Source: an uncultured Lachnospiraceae bacterium (GTDB lineage: Bacteria; Bacillota; Clostridia; Lachnospirales; Lachnospiraceae). From it: a DNA stretch of 16,860 nucleotides. The stretch lies in contig CACZOG010000144.1 in assembly GCA_902782715.1 (NCBI GenBank), positions 1 to 16,860 of the forward strand, given 5' to 3'. The position numbers and the translations under genes were made by a program. A model generated the notes under the pieces. The model was not told the origin of the DNA. It searched no databases and saw nothing but the letters and a program-made list of their open reading frames with translations. Of the stretch, positions 6,581-13,868 are shown one piece after another. How positions within the stretch are numbered: position 1 is the stretch's first letter; each line of letters starts with the position of its first letter.

Positions 6581-8863
6581 ATGGATCAGAAACACTATAA
6601 TATGATGAACTGGGAAGCTATTGAAAGTATTGTTTACGCTGACTGCGATAAACCTTTTGATATCCTTTCCGTTTCAAAAAAAGGAAAATCCAGGCTTATA
6701 CAGGCTTTTTACCCCAACGCTTTAAAAGTTACCGCAGTTTTCGTAAAAGACGGGAAAAGCAAAAGCGTTAAACTTGAAAAAGTTGATGATGCAGGCTTTT
6801 TCGCAGAATTTTTTGATTTTGAGTACGATTCCTATACTTTTAAGGTGGAATATGACGGCCTTACAAAGGATAAAATCTACGATCCTTACAGCTTCCCTGT
6901 TGTTATCGATGCAAATGCCGTTAAAGAAGTATTAAAAGGCAAATCCAAGAAGGCTTATGAAGTTTTGGGAAACAAAAAGACAAAGATAAATGATGTTGAC
7001 GGTTATGAATTTACCGTTTATGCTCCCAACGCATCGAGCGTTTCGATCGTCGGAGATTTTAATGCATGGAATGAAAATGCCAATCTGATGCAGAACGACA
7101 ATTCGGTTAAGGGATTATTTAAGATATTCATTCCCAAACTCGAGGATTACAGCGTTTATAAGTATCTTATCAACACCAAAGGAAGCAAAACATATAAGAA
7201 CGATCCTTTTGCTTTCGGTATTGACGGAGATAATTCCGTATGTACGCCTTTTAACTTTAAAAACAAAAAGAGCAAAAAAGTTATCTGCCCCGAAGATCTT
7301 GAACTTCAGTTCCTTGAGGCCGATCTTAACAATCTTTTCAAAGAATATACAGATGAAGACAAGGTTGTCGAATATCTTTTAAATCATGCCAAGAAATATG
7401 ATTACAATTCGATCTCGTTCATTCATCTTTTCAGATCAAACAATCCGAATGATATTTATGAATCGATCAATGCTTATTCGCTTGATTTTTCAAACGGTCT
7501 TAATCTTGAAGTCTTAAGATCCGTTGTTTCAAAACTTAAGAATAACGGCATTTTATCTTTCATAGAACTTCCTCTTGCTTATGCGTCAAGCTGCGAGAGC
7601 GGACTTACAACTTTTGATAAATCCTGTATTTTCGAAAACGAGGATGTTCGTCTCGGATATCATAAATTCTATAATGCAATGCTTTATGATTATTCGCATC
7701 CTTTTACCAAATCATATCTGGTTTCGAGCGTTAATTTCTTCCTTTCGGAATTTGATTTTAACGGATATGTTTTACCTAATACGGGTGTTATTCTTTACCA
7801 TGATTACAATAAGAATCCCGGCGAATATATCTCCGAAGAATGGGGCTCAACGCTTAATTCAAAAGGTGTATCTTTTATAAAAGACATTAACAGATTTGTC
7901 CATAAGGAATTTAAGAACGCACTCTGTATTGCGAGCATTTATGCTTATTACAAGGATGTTACAGGAAAAGATGCGGATTCGCTCTGCTTTGATTACTGCA
8001 TGAATACGGGTGCCTGCGAAGAGATCCTTGATTTCCTTCGCCTCGATCCTTCATTCAGACGCGACAGACTTGATTCATTCCTTCTTTTCACGCATTTTAC
8101 GAACAATGAGGAAAGATATATTTATCCTTATTCGAGAAAAGAGAATACAAAAGACTTCGCCTGCATTTATGACAGAATGCCCGGCGACAAGATAAAGAAA
8201 TTAGACAATCTTAAAATGGCTGTTATCTTCAAGCATCTCCTTAACGGCTCCCAGCTTATGAATCTTGAGATCGATGAAGTTGCGGGCTGCGATGCCGAGA
8301 TCCGTGAAAAGTACATTAAATTCTATGCTGATTTCAGAAGAGTATATCAGTCGAATAAGATGAGGATAAGAAATTTTGATGCATCCAAACCTTTCAGTTA
8401 TAAGTGCATTGACAATCAGGTATTTACCAGAGAGTATTTCGACGGAGATAAGGATTATATCATCGTATTCAATTTCTCCAACGATTCTTATCAGAAATAT
8501 ACGATTCCCGTAAGTCATGAAGGTGTTTACAGAGAAGTATTTAACTCCGATAACAAGATCTACGGCGGAGACGGCGTTATCAATACAAAGACGATCCAGA
8601 CTCAGGAAAGCGAAAATGATGATGCGTTCAATCTTACGATCAAGCTTCCTTCACTTTCCATCATGGCTTTCGAATACAGAAAATTTACGCAGAAAGAACT
8701 TGATGCTATTTTCCTTAAGAAGAAAAAAGCAATGTACAAGTTTGTAGACGGTGAAAAGAAAAAAGTAAAAGACAAACTCACCGCAGACATAGAAGCTTTA
8801 AAGGCGGATGCCGAAGAGAGAATCAAAGAACTCGAAAAACTTCTTGAACCGTTTAATAAATAA
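6581..8863 (+). CDS. GlgB-like protein lacking all catalytic residues (pseudo-branching enzyme)
   Basis: This 760-aa protein has the full architecture of a 1,4-alpha-glucan branching enzyme. It has an N1 domain (about 10-105), a CBM48 domain (about 138-225, APNASSVSIVGDFNAWN), a reduced GH13 barrel (about 265-580) and a C-terminal beta domain (about 600-700: VFNFSN, YREVFNSDNKIYGGDG). A charged coiled-coil tail fills about 703-760. The barrel aligns clearly with GlgB: GLTTFDKSCIFENEDVRLGYH matches FGL-FDG-LYE-DPR-GEH. But the region normally DGLRVDAV reads NGYVLPNT, so the nucleophile Asp is P399 and the preceding Arg is V397. IAEES reads IASIY, so the acid/base Glu is S452. SHDE reads THFT, so the third Asp is F506. 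Branching activity is thus not expected, while carbohydrate binding through CBM48 could remain. The frame is intact, which argues against decay. No other glycogen gene is in view. The function is inferred, not shown. Confidence 0.85.
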   Translation: MDQKHYNMMNWEAIESIVYADCDKPFDILSVSKKGKSRLIQAFYPNALKVTAVFVKDGKSKSVKLEKVDDAGFFAEFFDFEYDSYTFKVEYDGLTKDKIYDPYSFPVVIDANAVKEVLKGKSKKAYEVLGNKKTKINDVDGYEFTVYAPNASSVSIVGDFNAWNENANLMQNDNSVKGLFKIFIPKLEDYSVYKYLINTKGSKTYKNDPFAFGIDGDNSVCTPFNFKNKKSKKVICPEDLELQFLEADLNNLFKEYTDEDKVVEYLLNHAKKYDYNSISFIHLFRSNNPNDIYESINAYSLDFSNGLNLEVLRSVVSKLKNNGILSFIELPLAYASSCESGLTTFDKSCIFENEDVRLGYHKFYNAMLYDYSHPFTKSYLVSSVNFFLSEFDFNGYVLPNTGVILYHDYNKNPGEYISEEWGSTLNSKGVSFIKDINRFVHKEFKNALCIASIYAYYKDVTGKDADSLCFDYCMNTGACEEILDFLRLDPSFRRDRLDSFLLFTHFTNNEERYIYPYSRKENTKDFACIYDRMPGDKIKKLDNLKMAVIFKHLLNGSQLMNLEIDEVAGCDAEIREKYIKFYADFRRVYQSNKMRIRNFDASKPFSYKCIDNQVFTREYFDGDKDYIIVFNFSNDSYQKYTIPVSHEGVYREVFNSDNKIYGGDGVINTKTIQTQESENDDAFNLTIKLPSLSIMAFEYRKFTQKELDAIFLKKKKAMYKFVDGEKKKVKDKLTADIEALKADAEERIKELEKLLEPFNK

Positions 8864-8886
8864 TACAGAAAGAAATTACTTGAATT

Positions 8887-9756
8887 ATGCAATTTGTTTT
8901 GGGATTTTTAAAAGAATTAGGTAAATCGTTATTTGGAATGACGTTTAACGAAGATGTGCTCTCTAAGATATATTCTCTTACCTGGCGTGTCATATTGATC
9001 GTCGTTATCGGTTTTATTGCGATCAAACTTGTAAAGTTATTTAAGAAGTTCTTAAGAAAGACTTTTAAGAAACTTAAAGTTGATGACGGAATAGCCGGTT
9101 TTTTAAGTTCGCTTATCTGTGTCGGTATTTACGTTATCATCGGATTTATCATCGCACAGTGTCTTGGCATTGATGCTGCAAGCATAGTGGCGCTTTTGGG
9201 ATCTGCCGGAGTTACCGTAGGTCTTGCCATTCAGGGTTCACTATCCAATATGGCAGGCGGCGTGCTGATCCTTCTTTTAAAACCCTTTAAGATCGGAGAT
9301 TATATCATTGAAGATACCAGAGGAAACGAAGGCACTGTAACAGAGATCGGTCTTATTTATACAAAACTTGTTACACTTGATAACAGGACTGTTATTCTGC
9401 CTAACGGAATCCTTGCCAATTCATCTTTGATTAATGTCACGCATACTCCGTTCAGACTTGTTGACATGAAATTTGACATTGCTTATTCTGCCGATGCTGC
9501 TTTGGCCAAATCGCTCATCAACGATGTTTTAAAAGGTGACGAAGCCGTTCTTCAGGAAAAACCCATTGAAGTTGCCATGGAAAGCTGGGAGAGTTCTTCG
9601 GTTAAACTCTGTGCCAGATTTTACGTTTTGAATGCCAATTTCAGAACAACGAAATACAGAGTACTTGAAGCAGTTAAAACTGCTTTTGATTCCAATAATA
9701 TTGAGATTCCTTTTCCTCAGATCGTTGTTCATGAAGCTGAGCAAAAAAGAAAATAA
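8887..9756 (+). CDS. Small-conductance mechanosensitive channel, MscS family
   Basis: The 289-aa inner-membrane channel would open under membrane tension to release solutes on osmotic downshock. Three membrane helices are visible: TM1 about 33-52, TM2 about 69-92 and the pore-lining TM3 about 97-132. TM3 has the Gly/Ala-rich MscS pattern (GSAGVTVGLAIQGSLSNMAGG) followed by LLKPFKIGDYI, the family hallmark leading into the beta domain. LDNRTVILPNG at 164-174 is the conserved beta-domain motif, and the C-terminal alpha/beta domain (about 185-285) completes the cytoplasmic vestibule. The length matches the minimal E. coli MscS (286 aa). The gene lies 23 bp after the GlgB-like gene with a weak ribosome site, suggesting coupled expression as the last gene of that unit. 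No hairpin separates it from the tRNA promoter that begins 9 bp downstream. Confidence 0.95.
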   Translation: MQFVLGFLKELGKSLFGMTFNEDVLSKIYSLTWRVILIVVIGFIAIKLVKLFKKFLRKTFKKLKVDDGIAGFLSSLICVGIYVIIGFIIAQCLGIDAASIVALLGSAGVTVGLAIQGSLSNMAGGVLILLLKPFKIGDYIIEDTRGNEGTVTEIGLIYTKLVTLDNRTVILPNGILANSSLINVTHTPFRLVDMKFDIAYSADAALAKSLINDVLKGDEAVLQEKPIEVAMESWESSSVKLCARFYVLNANFRTTKYRVLEAVKTAFDSNNIEIPFPQIVVHEAEQKRK

Positions 9757-9764
9757 ATTAAGTC

Positions 9765-9793
9765 TTGATTTAACTCGTTTCTGTTAGTATAAT
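9765..9793 (+). promoter_or_regulatory. Sigma-A promoter of tRNA-Thr
   Basis: TTGATT (9765-9770) and a perfect TATAAT (9788-9793) are separated by 17 bp. The predicted start near 9800 is about 16 nt before the tRNA 5' end. This is the best promoter in the window. Confidence 0.85.
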
Positions 9794-9815
9794 TAAAAAC
9801 GTTTTAAAGTTAATT

Positions 9816-9888
9816 GCCGGAATAGCTCAGTCGGTAGAGCACTTCACTCGTAATGAAGGGGTCGTCAGTTCAAGTCTGATTTCCGGCT
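9816..9888 (+). tRNA. tRNA-Thr (anticodon CGU)
   Basis: A complete cloverleaf can be drawn. The acceptor stem is 9816-9822 with 9881-9887 (seven Watson-Crick pairs), the D stem GCTC/GAGC, and the anticodon stem CTTCA/TGAAG around loop CTCGTAA (9847-9853). The anticodon CGT at 9849-9851 reads ACG (Thr). The T stem GTCAG/CTGAT has one G-U pair around TTCAAGT. The discriminator is T9888, usual for Gram-positive tRNA-Thr. The 3' CCA is not encoded, so it must be added by a nucleotidyltransferase. The gene has its own promoter and a terminator about 20 nt downstream. Confidence 0.96.
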
Positions 9889-9906
9889 TTATAAACGTAT
9901 TGTGGG

Positions 9907-9935
9907 AATGGGAACAGATACTGTTTCCATTTTTT
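9907..9935 (+). terminator. Intrinsic terminator after tRNA-Thr
   Basis: An 11-bp stem (9907-9917 with 9921-9931, one G-U pair) has a tight 3-nt loop and continues into a T-run ending at 9935. It lies 19 nt after the tRNA and only 15 nt before the argH ribosome site, leaving no room for a separate argH promoter downstream of it. Confidence 0.75.
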
Positions 9936-9960
9936 AAAAATATCATGTAAGAGGTGAAAT

Positions 9961-11325
9961 ATGGCAGATCTTTGGGGCGGAAGATTTACTAAACAGACTG
10001 ATGATGCGGTTTTTGCTTTTAACGAATCGCTTTCTTTTGACAAAAGGCTTTATGCGGTTGATATTAAAGGCTCAATCTGCCATGCGACAATGCTCGGAAA
10101 ACAGGGCATTATTTCGACTGATGAAATGAATTCCATTGTCGAAGGATTAAAAGGCATCCTTAATGATATCAATGAAGGAAAGCTTGAGTTTGATCCCAAA
10201 TGCGAAGATATCCACAGTTTCGTTGAATCCAATCTTATTAAAAGGATAGGAGACGCGGGAAAGAAACTTCATACCGGAAGAAGCCGCAACGATCAGGTTG
10301 CTCTGGATATGAAGATATATACAAGGGAAGAACTTGATGCGGCTGAAGAACTTCTTACATCTTTATTAAAAGTTCTGCTTAAAAAGATGGAAGAGAATAC
10401 AGAAACATATATGCCTGCATTCACACATCTTCAGAAAGCCCAGCCTACAAATCTAGCTCATTACATCGGTGCATATGTCGAAATGTTCTTAAGAGACCGT
10501 GACAGGATCAAGGATATAAAGAAAAGACTTAATCTCTGTCCCCTGGGTGCAGGAGCACTTTGCGGAACAACATATCCTTTAGACAGGGATTATGTTGCCG
10601 GATTACTTGAATTCGAAACCGCCACATTTAATTCCATGGATTCTGTTTCGGACAGAGATTATCTTATTGAAACGCTTTCTGCTTATTCGATGATAATGAT
10701 GCATTTATCGAGATTTTCGGAAGAACTCATTATCTGGAATTCAAACGAATATAAATTCGTTGAAATGGATGATGCTTTTTCAACCGGTTCTTCGATCATG
10801 CCTCAGAAGAAGAATCCCGACATTGCCGAACTTGTAAGAGGAAAGACCGGAAGAGTATACGGCTCTTTAATGTCTTTGCTTACCACAATGAAAGGTCTTC
10901 CTTTAGCATATAATAAGGATATGCAGGAAGATAAGGAAGTTGCATTTGATGCTTTCGATACCGTAAAAGACTGTTTAAGACTTTTCGCAGGAATGTTCGA
11001 TACCATTACTTTTAATAAAGAGATAATGGCAAAGAGTGCGATGAAGGGCTTTACAAATGCGACCGATGCGGCTGATTATCTTGTAAAGAAAGGCATTCCT
11101 TTCAGAGATGCTCATTCTTATATAGGAAGACTCGTTCTTTTATGCATCCAAAAGGACTGCTCGATCGAGGATTTAAGTCTTAACGAGTTAAAGGAAATCT
11201 GTGATAAGTTCGATGAAGAAGTATACGATGCTATCTCCTTAAAGACATGCGTTGAGAGAAGACTCACCAAAGGCGCTCCCGGTGCTGTAAAAGAAAGTAT
11301 TGACAGATATAAGAAATTGATTTAA
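9961..11325 (+). CDS. argH: Argininosuccinate lyase
   Basis: ArgH splits argininosuccinate into arginine and fumarate, the last step of arginine synthesis, as a cytoplasmic homotetramer. The 454-aa length is normal. Family motifs in order are WGGRF near the N-terminus, HTGRSRNDQ at 104-112, THLQKAQP with H156 in conserved region 1, and the fumarase/ASL signature GSSIMPQKKNP at 276-286 carrying the catalytic serine loop and Lys/Asn substrate contacts. The ribosome site GAGGTG (9951-9956) is well placed. Unusually, argG and the other arginine genes are not adjacent; a tRNA gene precedes it and asd follows. Its promoter is unclear. Read-through of the tRNA terminator hairpin is one possibility, and a promoter overlapping the tRNA region is another. 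Confidence 0.97.
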   Translation: MADLWGGRFTKQTDDAVFAFNESLSFDKRLYAVDIKGSICHATMLGKQGIISTDEMNSIVEGLKGILNDINEGKLEFDPKCEDIHSFVESNLIKRIGDAGKKLHTGRSRNDQVALDMKIYTREELDAAEELLTSLLKVLLKKMEENTETYMPAFTHLQKAQPTNLAHYIGAYVEMFLRDRDRIKDIKKRLNLCPLGAGALCGTTYPLDRDYVAGLLEFETATFNSMDSVSDRDYLIETLSAYSMIMMHLSRFSEELIIWNSNEYKFVEMDDAFSTGSSIMPQKKNPDIAELVRGKTGRVYGSLMSLLTTMKGLPLAYNKDMQEDKEVAFDAFDTVKDCLRLFAGMFDTITFNKEIMAKSAMKGFTNATDAADYLVKKGIPFRDAHSYIGRLVLLCIQKDCSIEDLSLNELKEICDKFDEEVYDAISLKTCVERRLTKGAPGAVKESIDRYKKLI

Positions 11326-11357
11326 TCTTGTTTGAAAATTTATTATTTGAGTTTAAC

Positions 11358-11374
11358 AGGTGCCATCACCTTTT
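11358..11374 (+). terminator. Weak hairpin with T-run between argH and asd
   Basis: A 5-bp stem AGGTG/CACCT has the loop CCAT and is followed by TTTT. It is too short for an efficient terminator and may only reduce read-through. It ends 7 nt before the asd ribosome site. Confidence 0.3.
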
Positions 11375-11394
11375 AATAAACGGAGGATAAAATT

Positions 11395-12480
11395 ATGAGT
11401 GACAAATTAAGAGTTGGCATTCTCGGCGGTACGGGAATGGTAGGACAGAGATTTATTTCTCTTTTGGAAGATCATCCCTGGTTCGAAGTTGTTTTGATCG
11501 CAGCTTCACCCAGATCAAAAGGTAAAAGATATGAAGATGCTGTGGGCGACAGATGGAAAATGACGACTCCCATGCCCGAAGCAGTTAAAGATATGATAGT
11601 TTACGATGTTAACGAAGTTGAGGAAATAAGCAAACTTGTTGATTTCTGTTTCTCTGCTGTTGATATGACAAAGGATGAGATCAGAGCTATCGAAGAAGCT
11701 TATGCAAAGGCTGAAACACCTGTTGTATCCAACAACTCCGCACACAGATGGACACCCGATGTTCCCATGGTTGTTCCCGAGATCAATCCCGAACACATGA
11801 AAGTCATCGACGATCAGAAGAAGAGACTCGGAACAAAAAGAGGATTTATCGCTGTTAAACCCAACTGTTCAATCCAGTCTTATGCTCCCGTTCTTACGGC
11901 TTGGAAAGAGTTTGAGCCTTATGAGGCAATCGTAAGCACATATCAGGCTATATCCGGTGCAGGAAAAACATTTAAGGACTGGCCCGAGATGGAAGGAAAC
12001 ATCATTCCTTACATAGGCGGTGAAGAAGAAAAGAGCGAGAAAGAGCCTTTAAGGATCTGGGGTAAGGTTGAAGGCGGACAGATCGTTCCTGCCGATAATA
12101 TCAAGATCACAAGCCAGTGTATCAGAGTACCTGTTCTTAACGGACATACGGCTTCCGTATTTGTTAAGTTTAAGAAACAGCCTACAAAGGAACAGCTGAT
12201 TGCTAAATTAAAAGAATTCAAGGGACTTCCTCAGGAACTCGATCTTCCTTCTGCTCCCAAGCAGTTCATTCAGTATCTTGAAGAAGACAACAGACCTCAG
12301 GTTGCTCTGGATGTTGATTACGAGAGAGGAATGGGCATCAGTGTAGGAAGGATCAGAGAAGACAGCATTTATGACTGGAAATTCGTAGGCCTTTCTCACA
12401 ATACTGTAAGAGGTGCTGCAGGCGGAGCGATCCTCTGCGCAGAACTTCTTAAAGCACAGGGTTACATCGACAAAAAATAA
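11395..12480 (+). CDS. asd: Aspartate-semialdehyde dehydrogenase, archaeal/fungal type
   Basis: This enzyme reduces aspartyl-phosphate to aspartate semialdehyde with NADPH, the branch point to lysine/diaminopimelate, threonine and methionine. The nucleotide site GGTGMVGQRF is near residues 10-19. The catalytic cysteine is C158 in KPNCSIQS, and the acid/base histidine is H251 in the block RVPVLNGHTASV with substrate-binding R244. QAISGAGK (around 183-190) is the conserved loop after the cysteine. The 361-aa length and the spacing of these blocks match the archaeal/fungal class rather than the E. coli class. GGAGG at 11382-11386 lies 8 nt before the ATG. The next gene starts 12 bp downstream, so asd may lead a transcript asd-ATPase-topB. 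No lysC, dapA or hom is visible nearby. Confidence 0.96.
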   Translation: MSDKLRVGILGGTGMVGQRFISLLEDHPWFEVVLIAASPRSKGKRYEDAVGDRWKMTTPMPEAVKDMIVYDVNEVEEISKLVDFCFSAVDMTKDEIRAIEEAYAKAETPVVSNNSAHRWTPDVPMVVPEINPEHMKVIDDQKKRLGTKRGFIAVKPNCSIQSYAPVLTAWKEFEPYEAIVSTYQAISGAGKTFKDWPEMEGNIIPYIGGEEEKSEKEPLRIWGKVEGGQIVPADNIKITSQCIRVPVLNGHTASVFVKFKKQPTKEQLIAKLKEFKGLPQELDLPSAPKQFIQYLEEDNRPQVALDVDYERGMGISVGRIREDSIYDWKFVGLSHNTVRGAAGGAILCAELLKAQGYIDKK

Positions 12481-12492
12481 TGGGGTAAGATA

Positions 12493-13860
12493 ATGATAAT
12501 CGGAAGAAGTGCCGAAGTTGAATATTTAAATAAGATATTTAATGAAAAGGACGGCTCGCTCGTAACTCTTTACGGGCGTGCCGGCGTAGGCACTTCATCC
12601 GTTTGGCATGAATTTGTCAAAGACAAGAAATATGTCTATATAAAATGTCCGAAGGCTTCAAGCAAACAGATCAATTTCATGATCTCTTCGGATCTTTCGC
12701 TAAAGGGATATGAGTTTACGGACGCTTTCCCTTCTTTTAACTCAATTCTTGAGGGTATTGCCAGCAAGTATAAACTTGATAAATTTGTATTGATTCTTGA
12801 TGATTTTGAAAACTGCTTTAAAGCGGATGATTCTTATATCGAGGATTTATTTTCGTTTGTCCGACTCAATAAGAGCGACAACAGATTTTTATGTGTTCTT
12901 GTATCCCATGATACAAGGTATGTTGAGAATATCTTCGTTTCAAAGATCGGTAAGAATGCTCTTGCGATAAACGGTATCTTAAAGGTTCAGCCGGTTTCTT
13001 TTATCGATCTTGTAATGTTTTATAATACAAAAGATACCGCACAGTGCATGGATTATTTTGCGCTTCTTGGCGGTAATATAGCATTTTATAATTATTTTGA
13101 TGTTAACAGCTCCCTTAAGGAAAACATCATTAAGAATTATCTCAGATCCGATTCCGTATTCAGAAGAGTAGGAACGGATGTAGTCCTTGAATACTTAAGG
13201 GAAGTGAATGTATACTCAACTATCCTTTACTGTCTGGCTAACGGACATACCAAATTAAACGACATTTATCTGCATACAGGCTTCTCAAGAGCGAAGATCA
13301 GTGTATATCTTAAGAATCTTATGGCATTGGATACAGTTGAGAAAGTGTCCAGCTTTGATACACCCGGAAATGAGAACACGATGAAGGGAGTATACAGGAT
13401 CTCCAATCCCATCGTTAATTTCTGGTATAAATTCATCTATCCGCATGAATCATATCTTGAACTTATGTCTGCGGAGAAATTCTATGATACTTTTATAAAT
13501 GATAATATTTCAGACTTCTTAAAAGACGTGCTTCCGCTTATCTGTAAGGAATACTTGATCCTTTTAAACAAGAAACACGGACTTCCCATCAAGGTTACGA
13601 AATACGGCGAATGGGTCGGAAAAGCAGGAACCATTCATTTTATCGGCAAAGACGAACACAGGAATATTCTTGCGGCTTACTGCGCACTCGGCGAGGAACC
13701 GCTTAATTACAGCGAATACGAATGGTTCGAATACTGCCTTAAGGAAGCAAGGATAAGCGCTGATTACATTTATCTTTTCTCAAAGAAAGGATTTGATGAA
13801 GATTTAAGCGAGATGCTCGCCGACAAAGAAGTTACTTACGTTGATATACGTAATTTGTAA
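12493..13860 (+). CDS. COG1672/DUF234-type ATPase with degenerate Walker A
   Basis: This 455-aa protein resembles the archaeal-type AAA/STAND-like ATPases that carry a C-terminal DUF234 domain. It opens with the typical IIGRSAEVEYLN. The P-loop position reads GRAGVGTSS (28-36), where the usual lysine is T34. A Walker B-like strand FVLILDDFEN is at 98-107, and the following VLVSHDTRY fits the sensor strand. A winged-helix segment lies at about 240-283 (LNDIYLHTGFSRAKISVYLKN minus its end), followed by SNPIVNFWYKFIYP near 311-324, a DUF234 hallmark. In the C-terminal nuclease-like fold, the acidic EID and GECKW-type residues seen in some relatives read TIHFIG and AAYCAL, so catalysis is unlikely there too. 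The gene is 12 bp after asd and 8 bp before topB. The role is unknown. Loss of the lysine suggests weak or no ATP hydrolysis, unless another residue compensates. Confidence 0.78.
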   Translation: MIIGRSAEVEYLNKIFNEKDGSLVTLYGRAGVGTSSVWHEFVKDKKYVYIKCPKASSKQINFMISSDLSLKGYEFTDAFPSFNSILEGIASKYKLDKFVLILDDFENCFKADDSYIEDLFSFVRLNKSDNRFLCVLVSHDTRYVENIFVSKIGKNALAINGILKVQPVSFIDLVMFYNTKDTAQCMDYFALLGGNIAFYNYFDVNSSLKENIIKNYLRSDSVFRRVGTDVVLEYLREVNVYSTILYCLANGHTKLNDIYLHTGFSRAKISVYLKNLMALDTVEKVSSFDTPGNENTMKGVYRISNPIVNFWYKFIYPHESYLELMSAEKFYDTFINDNISDFLKDVLPLICKEYLILLNKKHGLPIKVTKYGEWVGKAGTIHFIGKDEHRNILAAYCALGEEPLNYSEYEWFEYCLKEARISADYIYLFSKKGFDEDLSEMLADKEVTYVDIRNL

Positions 13861-13868
13861 GGAGAAAT

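Noticed and set aside
7575..7880. Overlapping plus-strand frame of 101 codons inside the GlgB-like gene
   Set aside because: I checked whether it might be a frameshifted piece of the missing GH13 core. The main frame continues to align with GlgB on both sides and through it, so there is no frameshift.
9816..9888. tRNA-Thr 3' end as an integration site
   Set aside because: No repeat of the tRNA 3' end is seen within the window and no integrase gene is adjacent.
9816..9960. tRNA-like element before argH as a T-box or tRNA-mimic leader
   Set aside because: It is a complete, canonical tRNA-Thr with its own promoter and terminator. No T-box sequence or specifier stem is seen.
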